Below the pieces are notes generated by a model. It worked only from the letters and a program-made list of their open reading frames with translations, made no database searches and was not told the DNA's origin. Positions 6,824 to 15,822 of a stretch of DNA of 64,000 nucleotides are shown here, piece by piece. The stretch covers positions 62,001 to 126,000 of the forward strand of contig NZ_JBOEGM010000020.1 of assembly GCF_050633425.1 (NCBI RefSeq), in the 5' to 3' direction. Origin of the DNA: Pelagimonas sp050633425 (GTDB taxonomy: Bacteria; Pseudomonadota; Alphaproteobacteria; Rhodobacterales; Rhodobacteraceae). The position numbers and the translations under genes are program-made. Within the stretch, counting starts at the first letter, position 1. The number at the start of each line of letters is the position of its first letter.

Positions 6824-9532
6824 TTATTCGGTATCTGCGGCCTTCTTGGCCGCCGGTTTCTTGGCTGCTGGCTTCTTGGCAGCCGTCTTTTTCGCCGCGG
6901 GCTTTTTCTTGGGGGCAGCCTTCTTTTTCGGTGCCTTCTTGGTTTTTTCCGCGATCAACTCGACCGCCATCTCAACCGTGACATCCTTTGGTTCGGTGCC
7001 TTTGGGGATCGTCGTATTGACCTTCTCCCACTTCACATAGGGCCCATAGCGCCCTTCCATGATGCTCATCCCGCCACCATCCGGGTGGTCACCAAGCTCG
7101 CGCAGGGCTTTTGCCGCCGCGCCGCGTCCGCGCCCCGGGTTGGCACGTTTATGAGCCAGCAATTCCACCGCATGGTTCATGCCAACTTCAAACATCTCAT
7201 TGTATTGCTTGAAGTTTACGTAAACTGGCTTCTCATCGCCGGGCAGCTTGTGCATGATATAGGGCCCGAACCGGCCCAAATTCCCGCTGATCCGCCCGCC
7301 TTCGGGGTGATCCCCAACATGGCGTGGCAAGCTGAGCAACTGCACCGCCTGTTCAAGCGTGGTCTGATCTTTTGGCCAGCCGCCATTTCGCGCCAAAGGC
7401 AACGACGTCCGTTTCGGCTTTTTATTTTCTGGCGTGACTTCTCCACGCTGAACATAGGGGCCATAACGCCCATCTTTCAGCCAGATTTCATCACCCTGAT
7501 CTTCGCCCAGCAGCTTTTCTTCGCCCTCGGCCCCTTCGCCGGCAATCGGCCGCGTATAGGTGCATTCAGGATAATTACCGCATCCGACAAACCCACCCGT
7601 ACGTGAGGTTTTCAGGTGCAACTGACCCGTTCCGCATTTCTGGCAAATCCGCGGATCCGACCCGTCTTCACGTGGCGGATACAGTTGAGGTGCCAAAGCA
7701 TCGTCCAAAACATCGAGAACTTCCGACACTCGAAGTTCTGTCGTTTCCTCAATCGCGACCGAGAAGTCGCGCCAAAATTTGCTGAGTACGTCAACATATT
7801 CGGTCTCACCTGCCGACACATGGTCAAGCTCATCTTCCATCGCAGCGGTGAAATCATACTCAACGTAGCGCTTAAAGAAGTTGAGCAAAAAGATCGTCAC
7901 AATCCGCCCACGTTCTTCTGGGAAGAGGCGGTTTTGTTCTTTGCGAACATAGGCATGTTCTTCGAGGCGCGTCAGGATCGAGGCATAGGTCGACGGGCGC
8001 CCAATGCCCAATTCTTCCATGCGCTTAACCAATGTCGCCTCAGTGTAGCGCGGAGGGGGCTGGGTAAAGCTTTGCAACCCCAATACCGCAGCATCCTCCG
8101 ACATCACAGCAGCGTCACAGCGTTGCATGCCACCGTCGTCAACCAAGGCACCACCCGTACCGGCCGCTTTGTCATAAGCAGCTTGCAGCGCACCAGAGCC
8201 AAAGCCCGCAGCCTCCCCCAGCATGATCTGGGGCAGCCGTTTGTCGTCATCTTCGACCGGCTCATCGCGGCCTTCTTCATAGACTTTAAGGAACCCGTCG
8301 AACAACACAACCTGACCGCTGGCCCGAAGCACAACCTGCCCGTCCTCGCTTCCAACTTCGACTGTTGTTCGCTCAAGCTTGGCGCTTTCCATCTGGCACG
8401 CCAGAGTCCGCTTCCAAATCAGATCATAGAGCTTGCGCTGATCATCTTCAGAAAGCTTTAGGCTTGACGCATCGCGTGTCATATCCGTTGGGCGAATACA
8501 TTCATGCGCCTCTTGGGCATTTTTCGCCTTGTTTTTATAGACGCGCGGGCTTCCCGGGACATATTCCGCCCCATACCGATCCGCGATGGCATCACGCGCG
8601 GCCGTCACCGCCTCAGGGGCCATATCGATCCCGTCGGTCCGCATATATGTGATGTGCCCGGCTTCATACAAACGCTGCGCTGCATTCATTGTCTGGCGCG
8701 CGCCCATCCCAAATTTGCGGCTGGCTTCTTGTTGCAAGGTCGACGTCATAAACGGTGCCGATGGGTTTCGGCTTGCCGGTTTGGCTTCGACTTTGGTGAC
8801 CGACAGGCTCCGCGATGTTATCGCTTGAACAGCCATTTCCGCTTGGGTCGCGTTTTCCAGGTCAAACTTGTCGAGCTTATTGCCCGCCAAAACCGTCAAC
8901 CGCGCCTCGTAACTTTGGCCCCGTGGTGTCGAGAGCTGTGCCTTGACCGTCCAATATTCACGCGGATTAAAGGCTTCGATTTCCATCTCGCGCTCAACAA
9001 TCAGACGCAAAGACACCGATTGCACGCGCCCCGCCGCCTTGGCCCCCGGCAGTTTACGCCAAAGCACAGGCGACAAGCCAAATCCAACCAGCCGATCAAG
9101 CGCGCGACGCGCCAAATAGGCTTCGACCAACGGCATATCAATGTCACGCGGCGCAGCCATGGCTTCTGTCACAGCCGTTTTGGTGATCGCGTTGAATGTG
9201 ACACGGCTCACATGGGTCGATTTCTTGATGGAACGGCGCTTGGTGAGCGCTTCTTTCAGGTGCCAACTGATGGCCTCACCTTCGCGATCAGGGTCAGTCG
9301 CGAGGATCAGTTCATCATCGGTTTTCAGAGCATTTGCGATCGCGGCAACATGTTTTCGCGAATCGGTGGGCACTTCCCAAGTCATCTCAAAATCTTGCTC
9401 AGTGTCGACCGCAGTGCCCTTACGCGGGAGGTCCCGCACATGCCCATACGAGGCCAGAACCGTATAGTCGGAGCCGAGATATTTGTTGATAGTCTTGGCC
9501 TTAGCCGGGGATTCCACAACAACGACTGGCAT
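6824..9532 (-). CDS. topA: DNA topoisomerase I (type IA)
   Basis: This 902-residue enzyme relaxes negative supercoils. The Toprim domain starts at once (MPVVVVESPAKAK, Glu7) and carries DPDREGE at 80-86. The catalytic tyrosine is Tyr296 in HITYMRTD. A C4 zinc finger (CQKCGTG ... CGNYPEC) follows, then repeats of topoisomerase C-terminal motifs (RYGPYV, RFGPYI). The end is a basic Lys/Ala/Pro tail, common in alphaproteobacterial TopA. The ATG at 9532 is chosen because the family begins with this VVVESPAKAK phrase; an in-frame ATG at 9583 would add 17 unrelated residues. dprA lies upstream on the same strand with one opposite-strand gene between. Confidence 0.96.
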   Translation of the reverse strand: MPVVVVESPAKAKTINKYLGSDYTVLASYGHVRDLPRKGTAVDTEQDFEMTWEVPTDSRKHVAAIANALKTDDELILATDPDREGEAISWHLKEALTKRRSIKKSTHVSRVTFNAITKTAVTEAMAAPRDIDMPLVEAYLARRALDRLVGFGLSPVLWRKLPGAKAAGRVQSVSLRLIVEREMEIEAFNPREYWTVKAQLSTPRGQSYEARLTVLAGNKLDKFDLENATQAEMAVQAITSRSLSVTKVEAKPASRNPSAPFMTSTLQQEASRKFGMGARQTMNAAQRLYEAGHITYMRTDGIDMAPEAVTAARDAIADRYGAEYVPGSPRVYKNKAKNAQEAHECIRPTDMTRDASSLKLSEDDQRKLYDLIWKRTLACQMESAKLERTTVEVGSEDGQVVLRASGQVVLFDGFLKVYEEGRDEPVEDDDKRLPQIMLGEAAGFGSGALQAAYDKAAGTGGALVDDGGMQRCDAAVMSEDAAVLGLQSFTQPPPRYTEATLVKRMEELGIGRPSTYASILTRLEEHAYVRKEQNRLFPEERGRIVTIFLLNFFKRYVEYDFTAAMEDELDHVSAGETEYVDVLSKFWRDFSVAIEETTELRVSEVLDVLDDALAPQLYPPREDGSDPRICQKCGTGQLHLKTSRTGGFVGCGNYPECTYTRPIAGEGAEGEEKLLGEDQGDEIWLKDGRYGPYVQRGEVTPENKKPKRTSLPLARNGGWPKDQTTLEQAVQLLSLPRHVGDHPEGGRISGNLGRFGPYIMHKLPGDEKPVYVNFKQYNEMFEVGMNHAVELLAHKRANPGRGRGAAAKALRELGDHPDGGGMSIMEGRYGPYVKWEKVNTTIPKGTEPKDVTVEMAVELIAEKTKKAPKKKAAPKKKPAAKKTAAKKPAAKKPAAKKAADTE

Positions 9533-9697
9533 ATTACTCTGAACCTCTTCGTAAAATTCGCAGGGCCTCTTTTCGGGCCGCATATGGCCGCGCAGAGTGA
9601 AGGGCGCAAGGGGGAATTGTCAATGTAGGCAACTTAGACACGTGGCAACAAGTTTTTGATTGCGGTATAATTGGGCATATCAACAGGAGGGTTTTTC

Positions 9698-10141
9698 ATG
9701 CGTTTTTCGGCACTTGCTGCATCCATTGCATTCGCAACAACACTGCCATTCCAAGCGGTTGCGTGGGAGGAACCGCAGCGCGGATCGCAAATTCGCAATG
9801 ATTTGATGGATGCCATGCGCCCCCATGCCGAAGCGGTTTTCGGCGCACCCGTGGTTTTTGTGGTGCAGGAGCTGCGGGTTGAGGGGGATGTTGCTTTTGG
9901 CATGCTGAAACCAGTCCGGCCGGGTGGCCAAGAAATTGGATTTGACGATTTGGGCCCGCGGTACCGTGAATACGAGGATCGGGAATATTGGAGCGGTGCA
10001 GACATGCAGGTCTTGTATGAACGCTCCGGTCGAACCTGGGTTGCGACACACCAGACGTTTGGCGCTACGGATGCGTGGTGGGCCGATACGCAGTTTTGCC
10101 CCAAATGGCACCCGGTCATTTTGGAAGTTTGCGCCAATTGA
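9698..10141 (+). CDS. Small exported protein, function unknown
   Basis: I do not recognise this 147-residue protein. It has a Sec signal peptide (MRFSALAASIAFATTLPFQA, cleavage near AVA-WE) and a mature domain of about 125 residues rich in Trp, Tyr and Glu, with a late Cys pair (QFCPKW and LEVCAN) that could form a disulfide. The ATG at 9698 follows ACAGGAGGG. TATAAT at 9666-9671 is a plausible -10 box with no clear -35. It lies between topA and dprA on the opposite strand and ends 3 bp from the dprA stop. It is probably periplasmic. Confidence 0.7.
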   Translation: MRFSALAASIAFATTLPFQAVAWEEPQRGSQIRNDLMDAMRPHAEAVFGAPVVFVVQELRVEGDVAFGMLKPVRPGGQEIGFDDLGPRYREYEDREYWSGADMQVLYERSGRTWVATHQTFGATDAWWADTQFCPKWHPVILEVCAN

Positions 10142-10144
10142 CCA

Positions 10145-11380
10145 TCAATGTCGTGTGCCGTCTGGATCAGTATTGCGTTCAGGGGTCAAGGACAGCAACC
10201 CGCCGGGTTGGCGTTGCACACGGCCCTCTAATTCCAAATCTGTCAAAACCGGCGATACGTCGCCGGATCCGACCCCGAGATCACGAATGAGCTGATCTTC
10301 TGCGACCGGAGATGGCCCGAGTTGTTGTAAGATTTGCAGGTGCAGATTTGCTGTCTCGCGCAAACTTCGGCGGGGTGGCGGGCCCTCAGGGAGAGATCTC
10401 AGAATATCACCGGGAGGTATCGAATCTTCAAAACCCGGAAATTCGGCTTGTTGAGCCGGCTCAGATGGCGGCAAGGCCTCAAGGATGTCCTCAGTGTTGC
10501 GCACCAAACGCGCCCCATCCCGGATCAGGATATTGCACCCGCTGGCGCGGGCATCCATCGGGTGACCCGGAACAGCCAGAACTTCACGCCCTTGATCCAG
10601 CGCGCAACGCGCGGTGATGAGCGAGCCGGATTTGGCTGCGGCTTCCACAACGACAACGGCACGTGACAAGCCAGAAACGATCCTGTTGCGCATTGGGAAA
10701 TGCCGCGCCGTTGGTTGAAGGCCCATAGGTTGTTCGCTGATCAAAGCGCCCCCCTTGGTCACGATTTCTTCGGCCAATCGGGTGTTTTCTGACGGGTAGA
10801 GAACGTCAACTCCACCGGCCATAACGGCGATTGTCCCATGATCAACGGCTTCGACATGGGCTGCGGTATCAATACCACGTGCGAGACCTGACACGACTTG
10901 ATACCCCGCAGCGCCCAAACCGCCCGAGAGAGAACGTGCCATACGTAGCCCAAGAGACGATGCATTGCGCGCGCCAACCAAGGCCACCATGGGACGCGTG
11001 AGTGCAGCCGGATCACCAACAACCCAAAGCATCGGAGGCGCATCCGACAGTTCTGCTAAATCAGCTGGATAATTTGGATCGCCGTGGCATATCAGCTGCG
11101 CACCGCGCATACGTCCGGCTTTGAGTTCGGCATGAACAACGCCTTCTGGGCAGACCTCATAGCGCTGCACACCAGCGGATCGCGCCACATCAGGCAAAGC
11201 ATCAAGCGCATTTTGCGCGCTGCCATGTTCGGAAAGAAGACGCCAGAAGGTTGAAATTCCTACCCGGCGTGACCGCAAGAGACGGAGCCACGACACACGG
11301 ACATCTTCCGTGGTGGGTGGGAGTGGGGGGTGAGTGGAAGAGTAGCTGTTGTCGCGCATCTTAGCCCCGTCGTCTTGCAC
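10145..11380 (-). CDS. dprA: DNA-processing protein DprA
   Basis: DprA binds incoming single-stranded DNA and loads RecA during natural transformation. The protein has 411 residues. The Rossmann-like core shows VALVGARNAS, SGLARGIDTAAH and a FPMRNRIVSGLSRAVVVVEA segment characteristic of the family, followed by a C-terminal winged-helix-like domain. An alternative ATG (MRDNSYSS) seven codons in is equally possible, as neither start has a strong ribosome site. dprA upstream of topA is a common alphaproteobacterial order. Confidence 0.92.
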   Translation of the reverse strand: MQDDGAKMRDNSYSSTHPPLPPTTEDVRVSWLRLLRSRRVGISTFWRLLSEHGSAQNALDALPDVARSAGVQRYEVCPEGVVHAELKAGRMRGAQLICHGDPNYPADLAELSDAPPMLWVVGDPAALTRPMVALVGARNASSLGLRMARSLSGGLGAAGYQVVSGLARGIDTAAHVEAVDHGTIAVMAGGVDVLYPSENTRLAEEIVTKGGALISEQPMGLQPTARHFPMRNRIVSGLSRAVVVVEAAAKSGSLITARCALDQGREVLAVPGHPMDARASGCNILIRDGARLVRNTEDILEALPPSEPAQQAEFPGFEDSIPPGDILRSLPEGPPPRRSLRETANLHLQILQQLGPSPVAEDQLIRDLGVGSGDVSPVLTDLELEGRVQRQPGGLLSLTPERNTDPDGTRH

Positions 11381-11415
11381 CTATAGGGGTAGCGCAATGA
11401 GGGTTAATCACCGGT

Positions 11416-11440
11416 AAACTGCAGCAAGTTTCTGCAGTTT
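11416..11440. terminator. Hairpin downstream of tldD
   Basis: AAACTGCAG (11416-11424) pairs perfectly with CTGCAGTTT (11432-11440) around a 7-nt loop. It lies 127 bp past the tldD stop and just upstream of dprA, so it could terminate tldD or act in the dprA leader. Confidence 0.4.
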
Positions 11441-11494
11441 TAGTTACAAAGCGTTGAAACAAAGCGTTTTTTAATGCATCTTATTCAGATGACG

Positions 11495-11521
11495 TCGCGG
11501 CAAACCCTTGGGTCGCCGCGA
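11495..11521 (-). terminator. GC-rich hairpin after tldD
   Basis: TCGCGGC (11495-11501) pairs with GCCGCGA (11515-11521), with an inner ACCC/GGGT helix. It lies 46 bp past the tldD stop on that strand and lacks a T tract. The rest of 11381-11566 shows no gene; it holds a repeated ACAAAGCGTT (11446-11455 and 11459-11468). Confidence 0.45.
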
Positions 11522-11566
11522 AATTCAGTCGAATCGATTAACCATTTTCGCGGGATTCGCTGAATG

Positions 11567-12988
11567 TCAGCCCCCCGCTCCCCCGACCGTCAGCCCCCCG
11601 ATCCGCACAGTTGGCTGCCCAACCCCGACCGGAACCCACTGACCTGCTTTGCCGCAATTGCCCATGCCAGGATCAAGCGCCATGTCGTTGCCGAGCGCTT
11701 GAATACGTTTCAACGCATTTGCGCCATCGCCGATTAATGTCGCCCCTTTGACCGGAGCACCGACTTTGCCGTTTTTGACGCGATACGCTTCTGTGCAGGA
11801 AAACACGAATTTGCCGTTGGTGATATCAACCTGCCCGCCCCCAAAGCCGACGGCCCAAATGCCATCTTCCAGCCCGGAAACAATGTCGGACGGATCGTCT
11901 TGGCCACCTAACATATAGGTGTTGGTCATGCGTGGCATCGGGACATGCGCATAGCTTTCGCGGCGCCCATTTCCGGTGGGCTTGTCGCCCATCAACCGGG
12001 CATTTTGCCGGTCTTGCATATAGCCCACCAACACACCGTCCTCGATCAGCACGTTTTTACCAGAGGGCGTGCCTTCGTCATCAACGGAAATCGAACCACG
12101 ACGGTCTGGTATTGTCCCGTCATCCAAAACGGTGACCCCTTTTGCCGCGACCTGCTCCCCCATGAGCCCGGCAAACACAGATGATCCCTTGCGGTTCGCA
12201 TCGCCTTCCAACCCGTGCCCAATGGCTTCGTGTAGCAAAATACCGGGCCAGCCGGGACCAAGCACAATGTCCATTACGCCCGCCGGTGCCGGTTCTGCCT
12301 CGAGGTTGACCAAAGCGATGCGCAGCGCTTCGCGGGCTTTGGACTGCCAGTCTTGCGGATCCAGCAAGCCGTCAAGGGCCACCCGGCCACCACCGCCCGC
12401 TGTCCCAGATTCGCGACGCCCGTCTTTTTCAACAATCACAGAAACATTCACCCGCGTCATCGGGCGCACATCCATAACCAAACCGCCTTCGGGCCGTAAA
12501 ATCGCGATTTCCTGCAAAGACGCCGCGATTGTCGCCGTCACTTGCACAACACGCGAATCAAGATCGCGGGCAAAGGCATCTATTTCACGCAATGTTGCGA
12601 TCTTGACCGGGAAATCAGCCCCGGCAATCGGATCATTGTCAGTATAAAGACGCTTATTTGTACCAGCAGGCGGCGGAGCAAGAACACCGCCCCCCTGGCC
12701 AACCGCAAGACGCGCTGTCTCAGAGGCGCGCAACAGCGCCGATTCACTTATTTCAGTGGCATGGGCATATCCCGCCACCTCTTGATTGACCGCCCGCAAA
12801 CCAAACCCTTCTGAGGCATCATAGCTTGCGGTTTTAACCCGACCATCGTCAAAAACCAACGATTCCGAGCGCTTACGCTCCAAGAACAGCTCTCCATCCT
12901 CAGCCCCGGCTAGGGCATCTCGCAGTATTTGGGTGCTCTTGTCTAAGTCGAGATGGGTCTCAAACGGGCGGAAAGGGGCGTCACTCAT
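11567..12988 (-). CDS. tldD: Metalloprotease TldD
   Basis: TldD pairs with PmbA/TldE to form a cytosolic zinc protease that trims peptides. This 473-residue protein has the family's HExxxH zinc motif at 253-258 (HEAIGH) in the phrase LLHEAIGHGLEGD, plus the conserved GTPSGKNVLIEDG and C-terminal GNCGKAGQ segments. The ATG at 12988 begins MSDAPFRPFETHLDLDKS. A longer open frame upstream to 13291 overlaps the ctaC start region on the other strand and is not protein-like. It is divergent from ctaC. No pmbA is seen in the window. Confidence 0.93.
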   Translation of the reverse strand: MSDAPFRPFETHLDLDKSTQILRDALAGAEDGELFLERKRSESLVFDDGRVKTASYDASEGFGLRAVNQEVAGYAHATEISESALLRASETARLAVGQGGGVLAPPPAGTNKRLYTDNDPIAGADFPVKIATLREIDAFARDLDSRVVQVTATIAASLQEIAILRPEGGLVMDVRPMTRVNVSVIVEKDGRRESGTAGGGGRVALDGLLDPQDWQSKAREALRIALVNLEAEPAPAGVMDIVLGPGWPGILLHEAIGHGLEGDANRKGSSVFAGLMGEQVAAKGVTVLDDGTIPDRRGSISVDDEGTPSGKNVLIEDGVLVGYMQDRQNARLMGDKPTGNGRRESYAHVPMPRMTNTYMLGGQDDPSDIVSGLEDGIWAVGFGGGQVDITNGKFVFSCTEAYRVKNGKVGAPVKGATLIGDGANALKRIQALGNDMALDPGMGNCGKAGQWVPVGVGQPTVRIGGLTVGGAGG

Positions 12989-13167
12989 GGGGGCCTCGAT
13001 TTGATCTGGATCAAGAAAAGCGGCGCTTTGCCGCAAGGGTGGTACTTTATAGGTGCACCAGAATATGATTTTAAACGCACAGAACGCAATGGGAGGTGAG
13101 GGAGTCGGTTTGCCGGTGCCCTCCTTTTTCCGTAAGTAACAGAATTCGAAACCGATCAGGGTGAGAT

Positions 13168-14034
13168 ATGCAACTGAAGACGATGCTGACGGGCCTGGCG
13201 GCCACTTTCCTGGCTGCACCCGCGCTGGCACAAGAGCTCGAAATCGTGGGGAAACCTGTCGATGGTGCCATGGGATGGCAACCCCCCGCAACGAGCCTGG
13301 CCGAGCAGCTGCAAGGCCTGGACCACCTGCTGTTGGTGATCATCACGATCATCACATTGTTTGTGACCGGCCTGTTGGCCTTTGTGATTCTTCGTCACAA
13401 CCGCCGCGCCAACCCAACCCCCGCCAGCTTTACCCACAACACCCCGCTTGAGATTGCCTGGACGATCGTTCCAATCGCGATTCTTGTGGTTATTGGGGCC
13501 TTTTCGCTGCCCGTGCTTTTCGCGCAGCAGGAAATTCCCGAGGGTGACATCACCATCAAAGTAACCGGTTACCAGTGGTACTGGGGTTATGAATATGTCG
13601 GCGAAGACGAGCTGGCCTTTGACAGCTACATGATCGGTGCCGGTGAAAACCGTATGTCTCCTGACGTTGAGGCCGAACTGGTCGAAGCGGGTTATGCCAA
13701 GGAAGATTTCCTTTTGGCCACCGACACAGCCGTTGTTGTGCCTATCGGCAAAACCGTTGTGATGCAGGTGACCGGTGCGGACGTGATCCACTCCTGGACC
13801 ATCCCCGCCTTTGGTGTGAAACAAGACGCCGTTCCTGGCCGTCTTGCGGAACTCTGGTTCACACCTGAGCGCGAAGGCATCTATTTTGGTCAGTGTTCTG
13901 AGCTCTGTGGTATCGCCCACGCTTATATGCCCATCACCGTCAAAGTGGTTTCCGAAGCGGCTTATGATGCTTGGGTTGAGGCCAACAAAGGCGGCGCGGA
14001 CTATGTCGACGTCAGCACTTTCTTGACCAACTAA
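13168..14034 (+). CDS. ctaC: Cytochrome c oxidase subunit II (CuA subunit)
   Basis: Subunit II of the aa3-type oxidase receives electrons from cytochrome c at the binuclear CuA centre. The 288-residue precursor has a signal peptide (cleavage near ALAQE), two membrane helices (about 53-76 and 95-119) and a periplasmic cupredoxin domain. Expected CuA ligands are present: His208, Cys243, Glu245, Cys247, His251 and Met254 (GQCSELCGIAHAYM). The aromatic electron-entry region (YQWYWGYEY) is also intact. It heads the cox assembly operon; subunit I is not here. Confidence 0.97.
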   Translation: MQLKTMLTGLAATFLAAPALAQELEIVGKPVDGAMGWQPPATSLAEQLQGLDHLLLVIITIITLFVTGLLAFVILRHNRRANPTPASFTHNTPLEIAWTIVPIAILVVIGAFSLPVLFAQQEIPEGDITIKVTGYQWYWGYEYVGEDELAFDSYMIGAGENRMSPDVEAELVEAGYAKEDFLLATDTAVVVPIGKTVVMQVTGADVIHSWTIPAFGVKQDAVPGRLAELWFTPEREGIYFGQCSELCGIAHAYMPITVKVVSEAAYDAWVEANKGGADYVDVSTFLTN

Positions 14035-14129
14035 TCCTAATTGGGGCCCTGCCCCACCATAAAATAGATTGGCGCGGCACTCGCGCCATCTGACTTCTTA
14101 AACACTCAAGACCCAAGCGGACACAGCAC

Positions 14130-15065
14130 ATGAGCGACGCCAGCTTTCAAAGCAAGCCCATCGAAAACGAGGCACAGTTCGGCGACTTTTTCGCCTTGCT
14201 CAAGCCACGTGTGATGACGCTTGTGGTCTTTACCGCCTTTGTTGGTCTGCTCGCCGCGCCCATGCCTGTGCATCCCTTTGTCGGGTTCTGCGCGATCTTG
14301 TTCATCGCCATCGGTGGCGGCGCGTCTGGCGCATTGAACATGTGGTACGACGCGGACATCGACGCTGTGATGAAGCGCACCAAGGGCCGTCCGATCCCCG
14401 CAGGCCGCGTTACCCGCGAAGAGGCCTTTGCCTTTGGCATCACCCTGTCGGTCTTTGCCTGCGTCTTTCTTGGCCTTGCCACCAATTGGCTGGCCGGTGG
14501 GTTGCTGGCCTTTACCATCTTCTTTTATGTGGTGATATACACCATGTGGCTCAAGCGTTTGACGCCGCAAAACATCGTTATTGGCGGTGCCGCCGGGGCC
14601 TTCCCCCCGATGATCGGCTGGGCCGCCGCGACGGGCGAAATCTCGACCGCCTCTGTTTTGATGTTCTGCCTGACATTCATGTGGACGCCGCCGCATTTCT
14701 GGGCGCTCTGCCTGTTCATGCGCAGCGATTATGACGATGCTGGCGTTCCAATGTTGACTGTGACCCATGGCCGCCCGGCGACACGCCGCCACATCCTTGG
14801 TTACACAGCCCTGCTTGCAACCCTAGCCATCGCCCTTGGCTTTACCCAAGTGGGTGGATGGGTTTACCTGAGCGTCGCCGTTGTGCTGAACGCCTTGTTC
14901 CTCAAGGGGGCATATGACATCTACCGCCGCGACGAAGACATGTCCGAAGCCGACAACTTTGCCGCCGAGCGTAAATTCTTCAAACTTTCCTTGCTCTATC
15001 TCTTCGCCCATTTTGGAGCGATTTTGATCGAAGCTGGGCTTGATAAATTCGGAGCCCTGCTGTGA
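14130..15065 (+). CDS. ctaB: Protohaem IX farnesyltransferase (haem O synthase)
   Basis: This 311-residue polytopic membrane enzyme attaches a farnesyl group to haem b, making haem O, the precursor of haem A for the oxidase. It belongs to the UbiA prenyltransferase superfamily. The first Asp-rich motif is NMWYDADIDAVMKRTKGRP, and about eight or nine hydrophobic helices follow. It starts 95 bp after ctaC. Its stop overlaps the start of the next small gene, so the two are translationally coupled. Confidence 0.95.
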   Translation: MSDASFQSKPIENEAQFGDFFALLKPRVMTLVVFTAFVGLLAAPMPVHPFVGFCAILFIAIGGGASGALNMWYDADIDAVMKRTKGRPIPAGRVTREEAFAFGITLSVFACVFLGLATNWLAGGLLAFTIFFYVVIYTMWLKRLTPQNIVIGGAAGAFPPMIGWAAATGEISTASVLMFCLTFMWTPPHFWALCLFMRSDYDDAGVPMLTVTHGRPATRRHILGYTALLATLAIALGFTQVGGWVYLSVAVVLNALFLKGAYDIYRRDEDMSEADNFAAERKFFKLSLLYLFAHFGAILIEAGLDKFGALL

Positions 15066-15229
15066 GCCTGACCAAACAACACGAATTGCATGCGCGCCGC
15101 AAAGGCCGCAATATCGGCCTCGGCCTGACTTTGGCGGCCTTTGTCGCCATCATCATGGGGTTGACCGTTGTCAAAGTCACAAGCCCGGAATTTCGGATGC
15201 CTGCTGCGGAGACTGCGAATGGCAACTGA
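15062..15229 (+). CDS. 55-residue single-TM protein in the cox assembly operon
   Basis: This short gene starts at GTG 15062, overlapping the ctaB stop (GTGA), and ends at TGA 15229, overlapping ctaG by 11 bp. The product begins MSLTKQHELHARRKGRNIG, then has one membrane helix (about residues 20-38) and a short hydrophilic tail ending AETANGN. The basic N-terminus before the helix implies an N-in topology. Small membrane proteins at this exact place between ctaB and ctaG occur in related bacteria. An accessory role in oxidase assembly is inferred from position only. Confidence 0.8.
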   Translation: MSLTKQHELHARRKGRNIGLGLTLAAFVAIIMGLTVVKVTSPEFRMPAAETANGN

Positions 15230-15803
15230 CCCGAAAACCAAAACAGTGCTGCAATTGGTTGGCGTCGTCGTCACCATGGGCGCATTGGCATGGGCTTCGG
15301 TCCCGTTTTACGACTGGTTCTGCCGAGTTACGGGTTTTGGCGGCACGCCCAACATTGCCGAAGGTCCCGCCGGTGAGATTCTGGATCAGACCATCAAAGT
15401 GCGGTTTGACGCATCGTTGGAACGCAATATGCCATGGGAATTCAAACCCATGCAGCTTGAGATGGAATTGCGCATCGGCGAAGAAGGCATGGCCTTTTAC
15501 GAGGCGTATAACCCAACCGACAAACCGGTCGCGGGTCAGGCGTCTTACAACGTCGCCCCCTATTCCGCTGGTGGTTACTTCTCAAAAATTGAGTGTTTTT
15601 GCTTTACCGAGCAAGTGCTTCAACCCGGTGAGCGTGTGCAAATGCCGGTGGTTTTCTTTGTCGATCCTGACATTATCAATGACAGCGACGCCAAACATAC
15701 CGGCCACATCACGCTTTCCTACACCTTTTACCAAATCGACTTGCCCAACGATGCGCAGGCCGCTTTGACATCAACAACAGACGCTCAAACGTCTTTGAAC
15801 TAA
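15219..15803 (+). CDS. ctaG: Cytochrome c oxidase copper chaperone CtaG/Cox11
   Basis: CtaG (Cox11) delivers copper to the CuB site of subunit I. This 194-residue protein has one N-terminal membrane anchor (residues 10-28) and a periplasmic immunoglobulin-like domain. The copper-binding Cys pair is Cys126 and Cys128 in IECFCFTEQ, and a further conserved Cys lies just after the anchor (YDWFCRVTGFGGT). The ATG at 15219 is chosen because the family starts just before the anchor. The start overlaps the preceding 55-codon gene, so both are probably co-translated. Confidence 0.95.
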   Translation: MATDPKTKTVLQLVGVVVTMGALAWASVPFYDWFCRVTGFGGTPNIAEGPAGEILDQTIKVRFDASLERNMPWEFKPMQLEMELRIGEEGMAFYEAYNPTDKPVAGQASYNVAPYSAGGYFSKIECFCFTEQVLQPGERVQMPVVFFVDPDIINDSDAKHTGHITLSYTFYQIDLPNDAQAALTSTTDAQTSLN

Positions 15804-15822
15804 CGCGAAACGAGGACAGAAT

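Noticed and set aside
8504..9628. Long plus-strand open frame of 374 codons opposite topA
   Set aside because: It is the reverse shadow of topA, whose protein has all catalytic motifs; the opposite translation has no recognisable domain.
13071..13920. Minus-strand frames opposite ctaC, including a possible tldD extension to 13291
   Set aside because: ctaC on the plus strand is complete, and TldD proteins start at the MSDAP position used here.
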